A program made the translations under genes and the position numbers. Shown piece by piece: positions 34,135 to 45,312 of a stretch of 64,000 bases of DNA. The stretch lies in NCBI GenBank assembly GCA_947095535.1, contig OX352772.1:41373445-41437444 (forward strand). Direction: 5' to 3'. The DNA comes from Poecilobothrus nobilitatus. Its lineage: Eukaryota; Arthropoda; Insecta; Diptera; Dolichopodidae. Below the pieces are notes generated by a model that saw only the letters and a program-made list of their open reading frames with translations, did not search any database and was not told the origin of the DNA. Position 1 is the stretch's first letter. Each line of letters begins with the position of its first letter.

Positions 34135-34319
34135 TAAATAAAGTTAGACAGTTTCTGATATTCATTCATTTCAAATTATTAAGTATGATTCGCATAACCT
34201 ATTTTGTAGTATTTGCAACCGCAAACAAAGAAATAGTATAGTTGAACAATAATTGAAATGAGGCAAAAGTATTGTATTACAAATATATTATTTATTACAC
34301 AATCCTTTGAAACCTTCGT

Positions 34320-35300
34320 TCCAAATCTTAATTATTCTTAAAAAAGTTAATTTTTTCGCGAATTTTTGCTAGCTAGTTTTTTCCCGACGTAATCAAAATG
34401 CTCAATAAAATTGAGTTTGCTTTTGCTATCAATTTTAACACACATATATTTTATACTTTTTACACATTCATTTTCATCATTATTTATTTTTATATGTGGA
34501 TTTATAAGCATGCTTGTATAACCAATTACCATGTACTTTGTTTTGTTAACATTAACATTAAATAGGCTTATTCACATTTAACCAGTTGTACAATATTCAT
34601 CTTTCTTTCACAGTCTCTCTCTATCATCGTCTACTATGTCGTTAATTTACATAGTAGACGATGATAGACGTTAGTGAATAATGTTGCTTTGATTTATGTA
34701 TAGCAAAAATAAAATCACACCTAAAATTAAGCCTTGAGATACTTTTATATGAATTTGCATTGCATCACAGAAATCAGATATGTTCTTGTTGACTTTAGTA
34801 CATTGAGTTCTTCCCACCAAAAAATCTTTAAATCAGGATAATTATTTTTTTCTAATTCCGTATTTTTTCCATTTTTTTCAATAGGATGTTTCTATCTACT
34901 GTCTCGAATGCTCTTTTTAAATTCAAAAAAACTGCCAATACTTTTTTGCCACAATCAACATTCAACAAACTTGTTTCATTCTGTTATTATCCAATTTAAA
35001 GCCGTTTCAGTCGAATAACCCTTTCTATTGTTATTGTTCAAAATACGTTCTTCTAACTGTGCACAGCCTACCTTTTCTAAGCTTTTTTCATAAAGCGACA
35101 ATGTGCGTTGATTAGTCTTATATTTTCAGCTAATTTACAATTTTTTCAATTGGTATTATGGTAGATAGCTTCCATAGATGCGGAAATTTGCCTTCATTTA
35201 GTGAACTATTTGCCTAAATTTAAATTCATTTTGCAAGTACCTAATATTATCATTATCCCAACGATTTCATTAATTTTATTTTCGATATAAGTTACTCTGT
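34320..35300 (-). pseudogene. Non-LTR reverse transcriptase remnant
   Basis: On the minus strand: ERILNNNNRKGYSTETALNW, then VLAVFLNLKRAFETVDRNIL, then VSQGLILGVILFLLYIN (RT motifs 3-4, with SQG for PQG). Next comes a foldback insertion where the catalytic ADD block should be, then KTKYMVIGYTSM and VKIDSKSKLNFIEHFDYVGK (34532-34347). Frameshifts occur throughout. It lies in the Tom40/AP-1-2beta intergenic space, fits a CR1/L2-like clade, and is inactive. Confidence 0.65.
34568..34681. mobile_element. 114-bp foldback MITE with a perfect 20-bp stem
   Basis: TCTATCATCGTCTACTATGT (34620-34639) and ACATAGTAGACGATGATAGA (34649-34668) pair perfectly around a 9-base loop. The outer ends TTATTCAC / GTGAATAA are also inverted. 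It interrupts the surrounding RT remnant just after the LLYIN block. Confidence 0.75.
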
Positions 35301-36239
35301 TGCACTCTTACTCTGTTGCACTCTTTCTTATACTTATTTCTACATTTTTTATAATCTTTTCATTTCTCATTATAATATCCCGATAGTTTAAAGGTTCTAT
35401 ATAATCTAGTTTTTCCCGCTTTATGCTTAAAAGCGACTCTATTCCTGGCAAATTAGTGTTCTTATCCTATATACATACATATGTTATAATAAGGAAATCT
35501 TCTTTGATGTATTAGCTAAGAATAATTTTAATAGCTTAGACAATATAAATGAAATAAATATAAGTAGTATTGTATTTGTAACAAAATCCAAGAAGCGATA
35601 AATGAGCTATCTAAAACAATTACAGTCAAACCAAACATTGCAAAATGGTTTAAATTTTCGGACTTACAGCTTAATTTTATCCATAACGTCTCATGATATG
35701 ATATGGTCCATTCCAATTTGGACGTATATGTTGTTTGTTGGACATATTTTGTGAGTTGTGACGTTTTCGTATGACACATGTCATAACTTTAAAATTCTAA
35801 TCAATTGATCAATTGGAAAAAAATTTGAGAGGTGGAATTTTTCTGAATATAAAAAATTAAATTTATTCCAAAAATAAAAACTTTTCGAAAAATTTAAAAA
35901 CATAAACCAATCTGAAAATCATTCAAATTTTAAGAATTTTTTCGGTAATTTCAATTTTATTTTAAAATATAAAAAAAAAATAGATCGATTTTTTCGTATC
36001 AGTAAATTAATCATTTCGAGATTGAAATAAATGTAAAATTTAAATTTCGACAAAATTTTAATATTTATACATATTAGGAATAAAATTCATATTAAAATAA
36101 AGTTAATTGAACCGAGTTATCACAAATTTAATCCTTAATTTAATTAATATTAATAGTCAGAAAAAAAAATTAACATCATTATAAATACATACATATTATT
36201 TTCTTTTAAGCTTGAAAAATAATTTCATTGGAAAACAAA
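35301..36239. other. Upstream region of AP-1-2beta
   Basis: AT-rich. No gene seen; the 35528-35779 minus frame looks spurious. It should contain the AP-1-2beta promoter and 5' UTR. The start codon context is acaaaATGACC. Confidence 0.5.
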
Positions 36240-39200
36240 ATGACCGATTCAAAATATTTTACAACTACCAAAAAGGGGGAAATTTTTGAATTGAAATCTG
36301 AACTGAATAATGATAAAAAAGAAAAGAAAAAAGAAGCTGTTAAAAAGGTATCTTTTAATTAAGTTATTTAGAGCAAATGAGAAACCCAATCTACAACAAA
36401 ATTAATGCATATTTAAGCTACTAACACTCATAAACAAAATTAATATAAGCTTCTGTTTTAAATTTATAGGTTATTGCAAGTATGACTGTAGGCAAAGATG
36501 TTTCTGCTCTATTCCCTGATGTTGTAAATTGCATGCAAACTGATAATTTGGAATTAAAAAAATTAGTTTATTTGTATTTAATGAACTATGCAAAATCACA
36601 ACCTGATATGGCAATTATGGCAGTAAATACATTTGTTAAGGTAAATTTTAAAAAAAATGATTTAATAAAAAATGGAAATTATAAAGCGAACTTCTGAAGT
36701 AACGTCTTAATATTTTAATTTTTTTTTCACTTCATATATAATCACAATTAAGTTTTTCTTTGAAGAATTAATTTTTCAAAGGAAAACTAAATTCACAACG
36801 TTATGTGTTTAAAAAAAAACATTAACTAATAAAATAAAAATCAGTGTTAATTGAAATTTTTAATTTTTTTTAAATTAAAGCTATAAACGATATAAATAAT
36901 TTTTCTATTCATTTTTTTTTTTGGTTTTTTGTTAATATATTTTCAGTTAAGTTTGTTCTCATTTTTGGTTCATTTTTATTAAATGCAAAGAATACTATCA
37001 AATTTTAATTTTAAACTTAAATTAATATTTAAAAACAAAGTGATTCTAATACAGTTTCGGTGCATTTAATATTTTCCATTTTCGTTATCAAATATTACAT
37101 TCAAATTTTAAAAAATATATGGGCCTTTCTATTAAATTTTAGATTATTTCAAAAAAATTTAATTATAATATATTGGAACTTTTAGATATTTAATTGAATA
37201 AATTTTGTCATTCCATAAGAAATAAGATTTTTTGTAAACATTATGGAAATTTTGTCATTTCCATTTCAGACATTAAATTTAAATTTACTTAATTTTTGTT
37301 GATATTCTTATTGCTCTTTAAAGCCATTTGTTTGTTTGAATACTCAATTATATTAAATTTGTTGCAATAACATATAAATGATAAGTTTTTATAGAAGTAT
37401 TATTAGAAACCCGAGATATAATTTTATAATGCGCTCGCCAAAAGAATATTACTACAAAAACCATTTTAAAACTATTATGGAATATGAAAGGAAAGGCAAT
37501 GTTTGTAATCTAATATGGATTGTTAACCAGTCAGTCAGGCCAACAAATATTTCTACTTTTTACTTTGAAAAATTGACCATGCAGATACTAAAATAATTTG
37601 ACTTCCTTTCTTTCTTTGACATTACATACATATTTTTATATTAAATGACCTATACGCCCATACTTTCTTTAGCAAGTTATTTATTGTACAGCGGCTATAT
37701 TAATACCTGTTGTATTCTTGAACTAATGGGTTTTACGGAAAATCTGATTAATTTAAGATCGCTTATACACTTTACAGCTATACCATTCGATCTACACAAC
37801 TCTACAGACAAGGAAGATGTAAATCTATTTTTAATATTCAATATCTGAGTTTGGAACATAAATTGCACAAATATTAACCTCAGTTTCTATGATTACATTC
37901 GTTGTTGTGAATTTTGCATGTTCTCGTAATGTCTCATCTAATTGGTAGTTAGTTTTAATTTGATTATCACCAGTCGAGTCACTCAGCATTTTGTATCATT
38001 ATTAACTCAGCAACATATGTTTGTAAATGTTGACTAAATCTGTTAGTGATAGTTTAATAAATGAGCGAAGTTAGTGATGCGCGTATTAAACATATAGTTG
38101 GATGCAAAAAAGTATTATCTTTATTATTCATGTTTTGTTTTTAATAAGTCATTGTTCTACAAAATTTGTTTAATCACTTACATAAAAAATTGATTAAAAA
38201 ATTACATTCCTTTTTAAAAATACTTATAATTTTTAAGAAAGACCTATATATTTTTTTATTTTAATTAAAATAAAATAAACAAAAATAGAATATTTTAGCA
38301 CCTATGTTATTTTATTTTTGCTTTAATATACATGCTAAAATTGTAATGTTGTATAAAAGGAATTGCCTTCTTCTCAACTTGTTAAGGTAATTAAACTTAA
38401 AAGATAAAAATAGTATTGATTCAGGCGTAGTTTATAATTTACTACTAAATTATATTTTAATAATTTCTTTTATATTGTTATTGTCAATTAAAAAAAAATA
38501 TGTTTGTTCGTTATAATTTTTATTTTTTTTTAAATATAAATGTTAAGTTTATACATCAGCCAATTACAAGAGAGTAAACCATTTCTCTAGCTTTGAGACA
38601 TTCACAAATTAGTTTAAATTTACATAATTAATAAGCTATTAAAAATAAAAATGTAAATATTATAAATTTATAATTGTAATTTTTTTCTTTTATTTTTCAA
38701 TTAAAGACACTTTTTATTAATTTTTAATTATACTTATAGTGTGTGTTTAAACATTTTGTTTAATTTACAAAATTTATATTATAAATATCGAAGTAAAGAA
38801 CTAAACATAAAAAGAATGTTAAGTACGTATTATGTATTTTTAAATCTGTGTATTTTATTTACTATTTTTATTTTATTTTTTACATACATACCTACTTCAT
38901 GGCTAGCAATAATTATTGTTAACCGTAACGTACTTACATCATATGTACATACATACTTAAAAGCAAACTTAAGTACATAAATACATACTTATCAAAAACC
39001 AACATATGTATGGGTATGTATGTAAGTTTGGTAATGGATGTTATTTGTAAATTACTAAGAAATTTGAAATAATTTTTAATTATAGCTGAATGAATAAATT
39101 CAAATTTGTGGAAAAACAAATTTGAAAACAAAGTTAGCAAAAAAAATTTGAGCCTACACTATTGATTTTTTTAATATTTATCCATGTATGTACATAATAC

Positions 39201-42200
39201 ATTTTAAGCAAAGATTAAAATAACTATAATAGTTATTATAATCTTTGTTTTAAGTTTTTTTGTTCAATTTTCAAAAGAAAAAATTTCCTACTTTTAAACT
39301 TAAAATATTTACATTTTTACAAAAAAAAAAAAAGCACATAACATTGTAAAATATTTCGTGATGTTAAAATTTATTTAATTTCTTTTTATTATTTATTTAA
39401 TGTTTGTAGTTAATTTGTTTTGTTATAATAAAAAGTTACCTATAAATTGTTTACAATCACAATGTACATTTTACAACCTTTTTCGGTGTTAATTATGTGT
39501 TTTGATTAGGTATTATTATGTTTCTTTTATACTTGTGTATTTTCAATTATTGCAAAGAATAATTTATTCAGGTTTTTGTTTGTATAATAGATCCGTTTTG
39601 GATACCACAACATGATATGAGTATATGACTTGATTCTATATTTAATATTTTTCAAAAGGATAATTATTTACCTAGCATTAATATTTTAAACATTTTCAAT
39701 TTTTATTTATTACAATAAAATAAAAGATTTTTCAATTATTTTTTAAATTCAAGATTTATTTTTACTTATATCCTTATATGTACATGATAACAAAACTTCT
39801 ATTTTTAAATTTAAAGTATGTACACATATATGATTCATACATAAGTACATATGTACATATATGTACATATGTACATATACATTTCAAAATGTAGGTAACT
39901 TTAATAATATGTTAAGCCTTAATCATTTGAAATGCATTAATAATATGGCTTGCTTTTAAATTTAATTATAAGATAATGTTTCCACTCTTCTTGAAAGCGT
40001 TAAGTTAAAGACATAATTTTTCTTCTATGTCTAGAAAAATTATTTTAAATAAATATTTAAAATTTTTTTTGAAATAACTAAAATAGGATTGCGAAGATTC
40101 AAATCCGTTAATAAGAGCGTTAGCCGTTAGAACCATGGGATGTATCAGAGTTGATAAAATTACAGAATATTTATGCGAACCGCTAAGGAAATGTTTAAAA
40201 GATGAGGATCCGTATGTAAGAAAAACTGCTGCGGTCTGTGTTGCAAAACTATACGATATTTCTTCTTCTATGGTAATTTTTGTTTTACGAATTAAAAATA
40301 TTTTATTAACTTAAAACATTTAATATTTAAGGTTGAAGATCAAGGTTTTTTAGATCAATTGAAAGATCTGTTATCTGATTCTAATCCTATGGTTGTTGCT
40401 AATGCTGTAGCAGCTCTTAGTGAGATTAACGAAGCAAGTCAATCTGGACAACCATTGGTGGAAATGAATTCTGTAACTATTAATAAACTGTTAACTGCGT
40501 TAAACGAATGTACAGAATGGGGTCAAGTTTTTATTTTAGATTCGTTAGCGAATTATAGTCCAAAAGATGAGCGTGAAGCTCAATCGATTTGTGAACGCAT
40601 TACACCACGTTTAGCACATGCAAATGCTGCAGTCGTTTTAAGTGCTGTTAAAGTTTTAATGAAACTTCTTGAAATGCTTTCCAGCGATAGTGATTTTTGT
40701 ACAACATTAACAAAAAAATTAGCACCACCCTTGGTTACACTCTTATCTTCAGAACCTGAGGTGCAATATGTTGCATTGCGAAATATCAATTTAATTGTTC
40801 AAAAACGTCCAGATATATTAAAACATGAAATGAAAGTTTTCTTTGTTAAATACAATGATCCAATTTATGTGAAACTTGAAAAATTAGATATTATGATTCG
40901 TTTGGCTAATCAAAGTAATATTGCGCAAGTTTTAAGTGAATTAAAAGAATATGCAACTGAAGTTGATGTCGATTTTGTTCGTAAAGCCGTACGTGCTATT
41001 GGTCGTTGCGCTATCAAAGTTGAACCATCTGCTGAACGTTGTGTATCAACTTTATTAGATTTAATTCAAACTAAAGTTAATTATGTTGTTCAAGAAGCTA
41101 TTGTAGTAATCAAAGATATATTCCGTAAATATCCAAATAAATATGAAAGTATAATTTCAACATTATGCGAAAATTTGGATACTTTAGATGAACCTGAAGC
41201 TCGAGCTTCCATGGTATGGATTATAGGCGAATATGCCGAAAGAATTGATAACGCTGATGAATTATTGGACAGTTTCCTTGAAGGATTCCAAGATGAAAAT
41301 GCTCAGGTTCAGTTGCAATTATTAACTGCCGTTGTTAAATTATTTTTAAAACGACCTACTGATACGCAGGAACTAGTTCAACACGTTTTATCATTAGCCA
41401 CACAAGATTCTGATAATCCAGATTTACGAGATCGTGGTTTTATTTATTGGCGTTTGTTATCAACAGATCCAGCTGCAGCAAAGGAGGTTGTTTTAGCTGA
41501 TAAACCATTGATTTCTGAAGAAACCGATTTATTAGAGCCTACATTATTAGATGAGCTAATCTGTCATATAAGTTCATTGGCTAGTGTTTATCACAAACCG
41601 CCAACAGCATTTGTAGAAGGTCGGGGTGCGGGTGTACGGAAGTCCTTACCAAATCGATCTGGTGGTAGTACTGTTGCTCCCACAAGTGCCCCTGAGCCTG
41701 AACAAGCTACCGTCATACCGAATCAAGAATCTCTAATTGGCGATTTGCTTTCAATGGATATTAATGCGCCTGTTCCAATGGCACCAGCTGCTCCAACGAG
41801 TAATGTTGATTTATTGGGTGGTGGCTTAGATATATTGGTAACGTAAAATTGTTTTTATAAAAATAAAAATATGTTGAGAAAATTTTTTTATTGCAGTTAG
41901 GAGGTGGTCCGACAGATTCTGGAACTAGTGGTTTGTTAGGTGATATATTTGGGCTAGGTACAACTGTTTCTACAATGGTACAAATTCCAAAAATTATTTG
42001 GTTGCCTGCTGAAAAAGGCAAGGGTCTGGAAATTCAAGGAACGTTTTCACGACGTGGTGGACAAATATCAATGGATTTATATTTTACCAACAGGGCAATG
42101 CAAGCAATGAGCGGTTTTGCCATACAATTGAATAAAAACAGTTTTGGTTTAGTGCCAACTGCACCTTTGCAAGTCCCAGCTTTGCAACCATCAGTATCAA

Positions 42201-42673
42201 CCGAAGTTAGTTTAACATTGGGAACAACAGGACCAGTTCAAAGAATGGAACCGCTAAATAATTTACAAGTTGCTATAAAAAATAACGTAGACATATTTTA
42301 TTTTGCTTGCTTGGTACACGCTAATGTTCTTTTTACTGAAGATGGTCAACTGGACAAACGTGTATTCTTAACTACATGGAAAGAAATTCCTGCCGCTAAT
42401 GAAGTGCAATATAACTTGAATGGAATAAGTGGCAACTCTGATACGATAGCTTCAAAAATGACATCAAATAATGTGTTTACAATAGCTAAACGTAATGTTG
42501 AAGGACAAGATATGCTCTATCAATCATTAAAACTAACGAACAACATTTGGGTTCTACTTGAATTAAAACTTCAACCAGGAAATCCAGATGCAACATTAAG
42601 TTTAAAATCTCGTTCTGTAGAAGTTGCTCCCATGATATTTACCGCATATGAAGCAATTATTCGTTCACCATAA
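36240..42673 (+). CDS. AP-1-2beta: AP-1/AP-2 beta-adaptin (915 aa)
   Basis: Five exons, all phase 0: 36240-36347, 36470-36640, 40087-40272, 40332-41837 and 41897-42673, giving 915 residues. Beta-adaptin is the large subunit of the AP-1/AP-2 clathrin adaptors, binding dileucine cargo and clathrin. In flies one gene serves both complexes. The N-terminus [19 protein letters not shown], an ARM/HEAT trunk to about residue 585 ([47 protein letters not shown]-type [18 protein letters not shown]) and the hinge are all present. A clathrin box (LLSMD) is followed by the appendage sandwich and platform domains ([34 protein letters not shown]). Length matches the fly and vertebrate proteins. Intron 2 is unusually large (3446 bp). 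Confidence 0.96.
36641..40086 (+). other. Large intron 2 of AP-1-2beta
   Basis: 3446 bases between a GTAAATTT donor and an AAATAG acceptor, while the other introns of this gene are 58-122 bp. It is mostly AT-rich with TACATA microsatellites (38880-38960, 39770-39895) and a near-perfect hairpin at about 39206-39252 (CAAAGATTAAAATAACTAT / ATAGTTATTATAATCTTTG). The small frames at 37378 and 37645 do not look like proteins. No nested gene recognised. Confidence 0.7.
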
Positions 42674-43562
42674 ACATTTATGCGGTGACAATATTTTATA
42701 AGTTCGAAAACAATATTCCAGAATAGTATCTCTACTTTGCAAACACATTAAAATATTGAGATCAAATTTATTATATATAAGAATATGTAATAATTTTTTT
42801 ATTTACTTTCAATTATAAATGTTATTCTCGTAAATTTTAAATAATCTATATCTAATTTTATAATAGATTATTTATTTTATATAAAGTTGAAAATGTTAGA
42901 AGAAAATCCATTATTAAAAATATAATCAAATAAATTTAATTAAAAAATATGTAACTATATAATAATGTAATTTTAAAATGTAAGACATTTTACAAACTGT
43001 ATAATTAATAGTATTAAAAATATAAATAAAAAATTCTTCTAGTTATTAAAATTAAACTTCGTTACAGCTTATTTATATAATATTCATTAGTGAATATGAA
43101 GGACAAGGACAAGAATCGGAAAGACAATTAAAACATCATTCAACTGACTGTGAAGATAGAAAAACATTGAAAATCTCGTTATTTTGCAATATAATCTTAA
43201 AGAAATTTAGGTTGTGAAAATTAAATTTAACAAAATAGAGAAAAATAACCTTTTTATTTTAACAAAATTTTTATTGAAAGGTCGGATAATAAATATGCCA
43301 ATCAAAATTTGAAAAATAACTAAAAAATTTCTGGAATGAATTCAAAAAATTTAATCCACAAAATTTTTAGTGAGATTTTTCATGAATTTTAATTTTCAGG
43401 CATAAAACAAAAAAACACCATATATAATTAAAAGGAAATAAAATCTTAAAATTAACATAATGAACATTAATGTGTTTAAATTAGATGTTCATGGATTGAA
43501 CACCTTTTTTAAATCTTAATATATTTCTTTTGTGAAGCAACATTTCTATGCTTGAAAATAAA
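42674..43562. other. Convergent spacer between AP-1-2beta and veli
   Basis: AT-rich 3' flanks of two convergent genes; nothing else seen. Confidence 0.7.
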
Positions 43563-44153
43563 TTAATACTGACGTCGACGTGCAGTTCTCTGTTTGTCAA
43601 AGCGCAATTCCATTTCCTCAAGAACTTTTGGGGTATATCTTACCACCAATTTCACAGAACCCACTGCTTGTTTTAAGAGTTCTACAGCTTTTTCGTGATT
43701 TTCACCTTCAACTGAAACACCATTAACTGATAAAAGTTGATCACCTCTTTTAAGGCCTCCATGCCGATCAGCTACTCCACCAGGTATTATTCTTGATATA
43801 TAAATTGGTGAATTTTGTTCTTTACCTCCCATAACGTTAAACCCAAGTCCTTCTTCAGTTTTTGGTAATTCAACTACTCTGGGATGAGCATGTCCTTCAC
43901 TTGCGGCAAAAGCAGCTACAGTTGCTTTAGCAGTAGCTGAAGCTCTCACATCTTGCGATCCTTGTATGTCAACTGTTTCATAAACGTGCTCATAAACTTC
44001 ACGAACAGCATTTAAAAAGTCACTTTGCAATACTTTCTGAAGCGCAGCTAATTTTGTTGAAGGAATATCACCACTAGCTTGCAATTTTTCAAGTAATTCA
44101 ATTGATCTTTTTACATCTCTAGCCAATGTGAGCGGTTCACATATTGTAGACAT
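43563..44153 (-). CDS. veli: LIN-7 / Veli scaffold protein (196 aa)
   Basis: Single-exon, 196 residues, full family length. LIN-7 forms the LIN-2/CASK-LIN-7-LIN-10 scaffold that holds receptors and channels at basolateral membranes and synapses. The L27 domain is residues 10-65 ([30 protein letters not shown]). A conserved linker follows ([17 protein letters not shown]), then a PDZ domain at about 92-174 with carboxylate loop GLGF (102-105), [18 protein letters not shown] and [18 protein letters not shown] basic tail ends ARRRQY. The start at 44153 matches family length. The coding region has no intron, unlike its neighbours. It is convergent with AP-1-2beta and divergent from Spindly. Confidence 0.96.
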   Translation of the reverse strand: MSTICEPLTLARDVKRSIELLEKLQASGDIPSTKLAALQKVLQSDFLNAVREVYEHVYETVDIQGSQDVRASATAKATVAAFAASEGHAHPRVVELPKTEEGLGFNVMGGKEQNSPIYISRIIPGGVADRHGGLKRGDQLLSVNGVSVEGENHEKAVELLKQAVGSVKLVVRYTPKVLEEMELRFDKQRTARRRQY

Positions 44154-45312
44154 TTTTTTAGATTATTTTAATATTTAAAGAAAATAGATTTTTCTAATTT
44201 AGAACCTTTTGGATTCTTGTCTCGATTTTATTTTGGTATTGATTTGAAAATTCTTGTACACTATAAAAATATCTAAAATAAACAGGTGAAATATGCCAAA
44301 TTGACATAAGAATATACGAATATACATATGTGATGTATGTACTACATAATACATATGTTCCTCTGATCGCTACTAATCGCCACTGAGTTTAGTTAAAACT
44401 CAACTCATCGCAGCAAAATTACTTTTAAAGATAAATATTAAACTAACGTTACAAAAAATGTTTTGGTATTTTATTTTGATGTTTAGTTGTTATACATATT
44501 TAAATTTTCAAAATAAAAAAATTAAAAAATGGATTCAAAAATTAAATTTAATTGCTATTTTCACAATTTGACAACTTACAAAAAAACTAAAACGTTTCAA
44601 TTTTCTAGCAAAAGATAAAGGCTAATTGAAAATGGAAAAAAATATCGGATATTTGTTAGAGCATAGGCAGGAGATACAAAAACACTACTTGTATGACAGA
44701 GAAAAAATACAAAAATATCGGTACAAGCGTTTAGAAAATATCGGAGATATACCAACATATCGGATGAAATTTAGCTCGCTGAAACTAAATTTTCTATAAT
44801 TATCTCCGATATTTTTAACACATACGTAAAAAATGTGTATGTACACAAAAAAATGGGCACACTACTAACATTCTTATGGATACATGACATTTGAATTCAT
44901 TATTTTTCTCCCTCTTTCCTATTGGTAGTAGTAAATATAGTTTACTCTTTCTAAATATCCGATATCGGATAAAATTTTTTCCATGAAAATTAGCCTTAAC
45001 AATGCTCTTTTTTTTTACATATAAAAAACTCAGTTACATTAAATGTACCTGTAATTTTCCAGATCCATTTATACATACCATTTTCCAATTGAGAAATTGA
45101 TGGATCCGTTGACCGTTGGGCGTTAATTACAATTCATGGGTTACTACCTGCAGAACGCAACCTATAGCGCCTTTATAAAAACGCACCTTAAAGTTTTGAC
45201 ATTTAACAGATTAACATTTTGAATAATTTTTGACAGTTAAATTTAAAAACAAACGAATATTATGGATTTAATTGTATTGTAGCTCACTTAAAATAAAAAA
45301 AATAAAAAAAAG
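44154..45312. promoter_or_regulatory. Shared upstream region of veli and Spindly
   Basis: 1159 bases between two divergent start codons; it must hold both promoters. It contains a CATATG/CATATGT microsatellite patch (44325-44360) and a 378-bp MITE. I could not identify TATA, initiator or DRE motifs with confidence. Confidence 0.5.
44619..44996. mobile_element. 378-bp MITE with TAA target duplication
   Basis: Ends AGGCTAATT and AATTAGCCT, inside which AATGGAAAAAA / TTTTTTCCAT and ATCGGATATTT / AAATATCCGAT also pair. TAA flanks both sides (44616-44618, 44997-44999), as in Harbinger-type MITEs. The centre forms a second nested hairpin (AAAATATCGGAGATA with TATCTCCGATATTTTT, then GAAATTTAG with CTAAATTTTC). 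Non-coding. Confidence 0.8.

Noticed and set aside
37378..37848. Two small frames inside intron 2 of AP-1-2beta as a nested gene
   Set aside because: No domain, no splice continuation and no codon bias different from background.
39831..39895. Regulatory palindrome in TACATATG-rich sequence
   Set aside because: Simple CATA/TATG microsatellite, which is self-complementary by composition.
41761..42021. 86-codon minus-strand frame overlapping AP-1-2beta
   Set aside because: Antisense of the conserved hinge exons.
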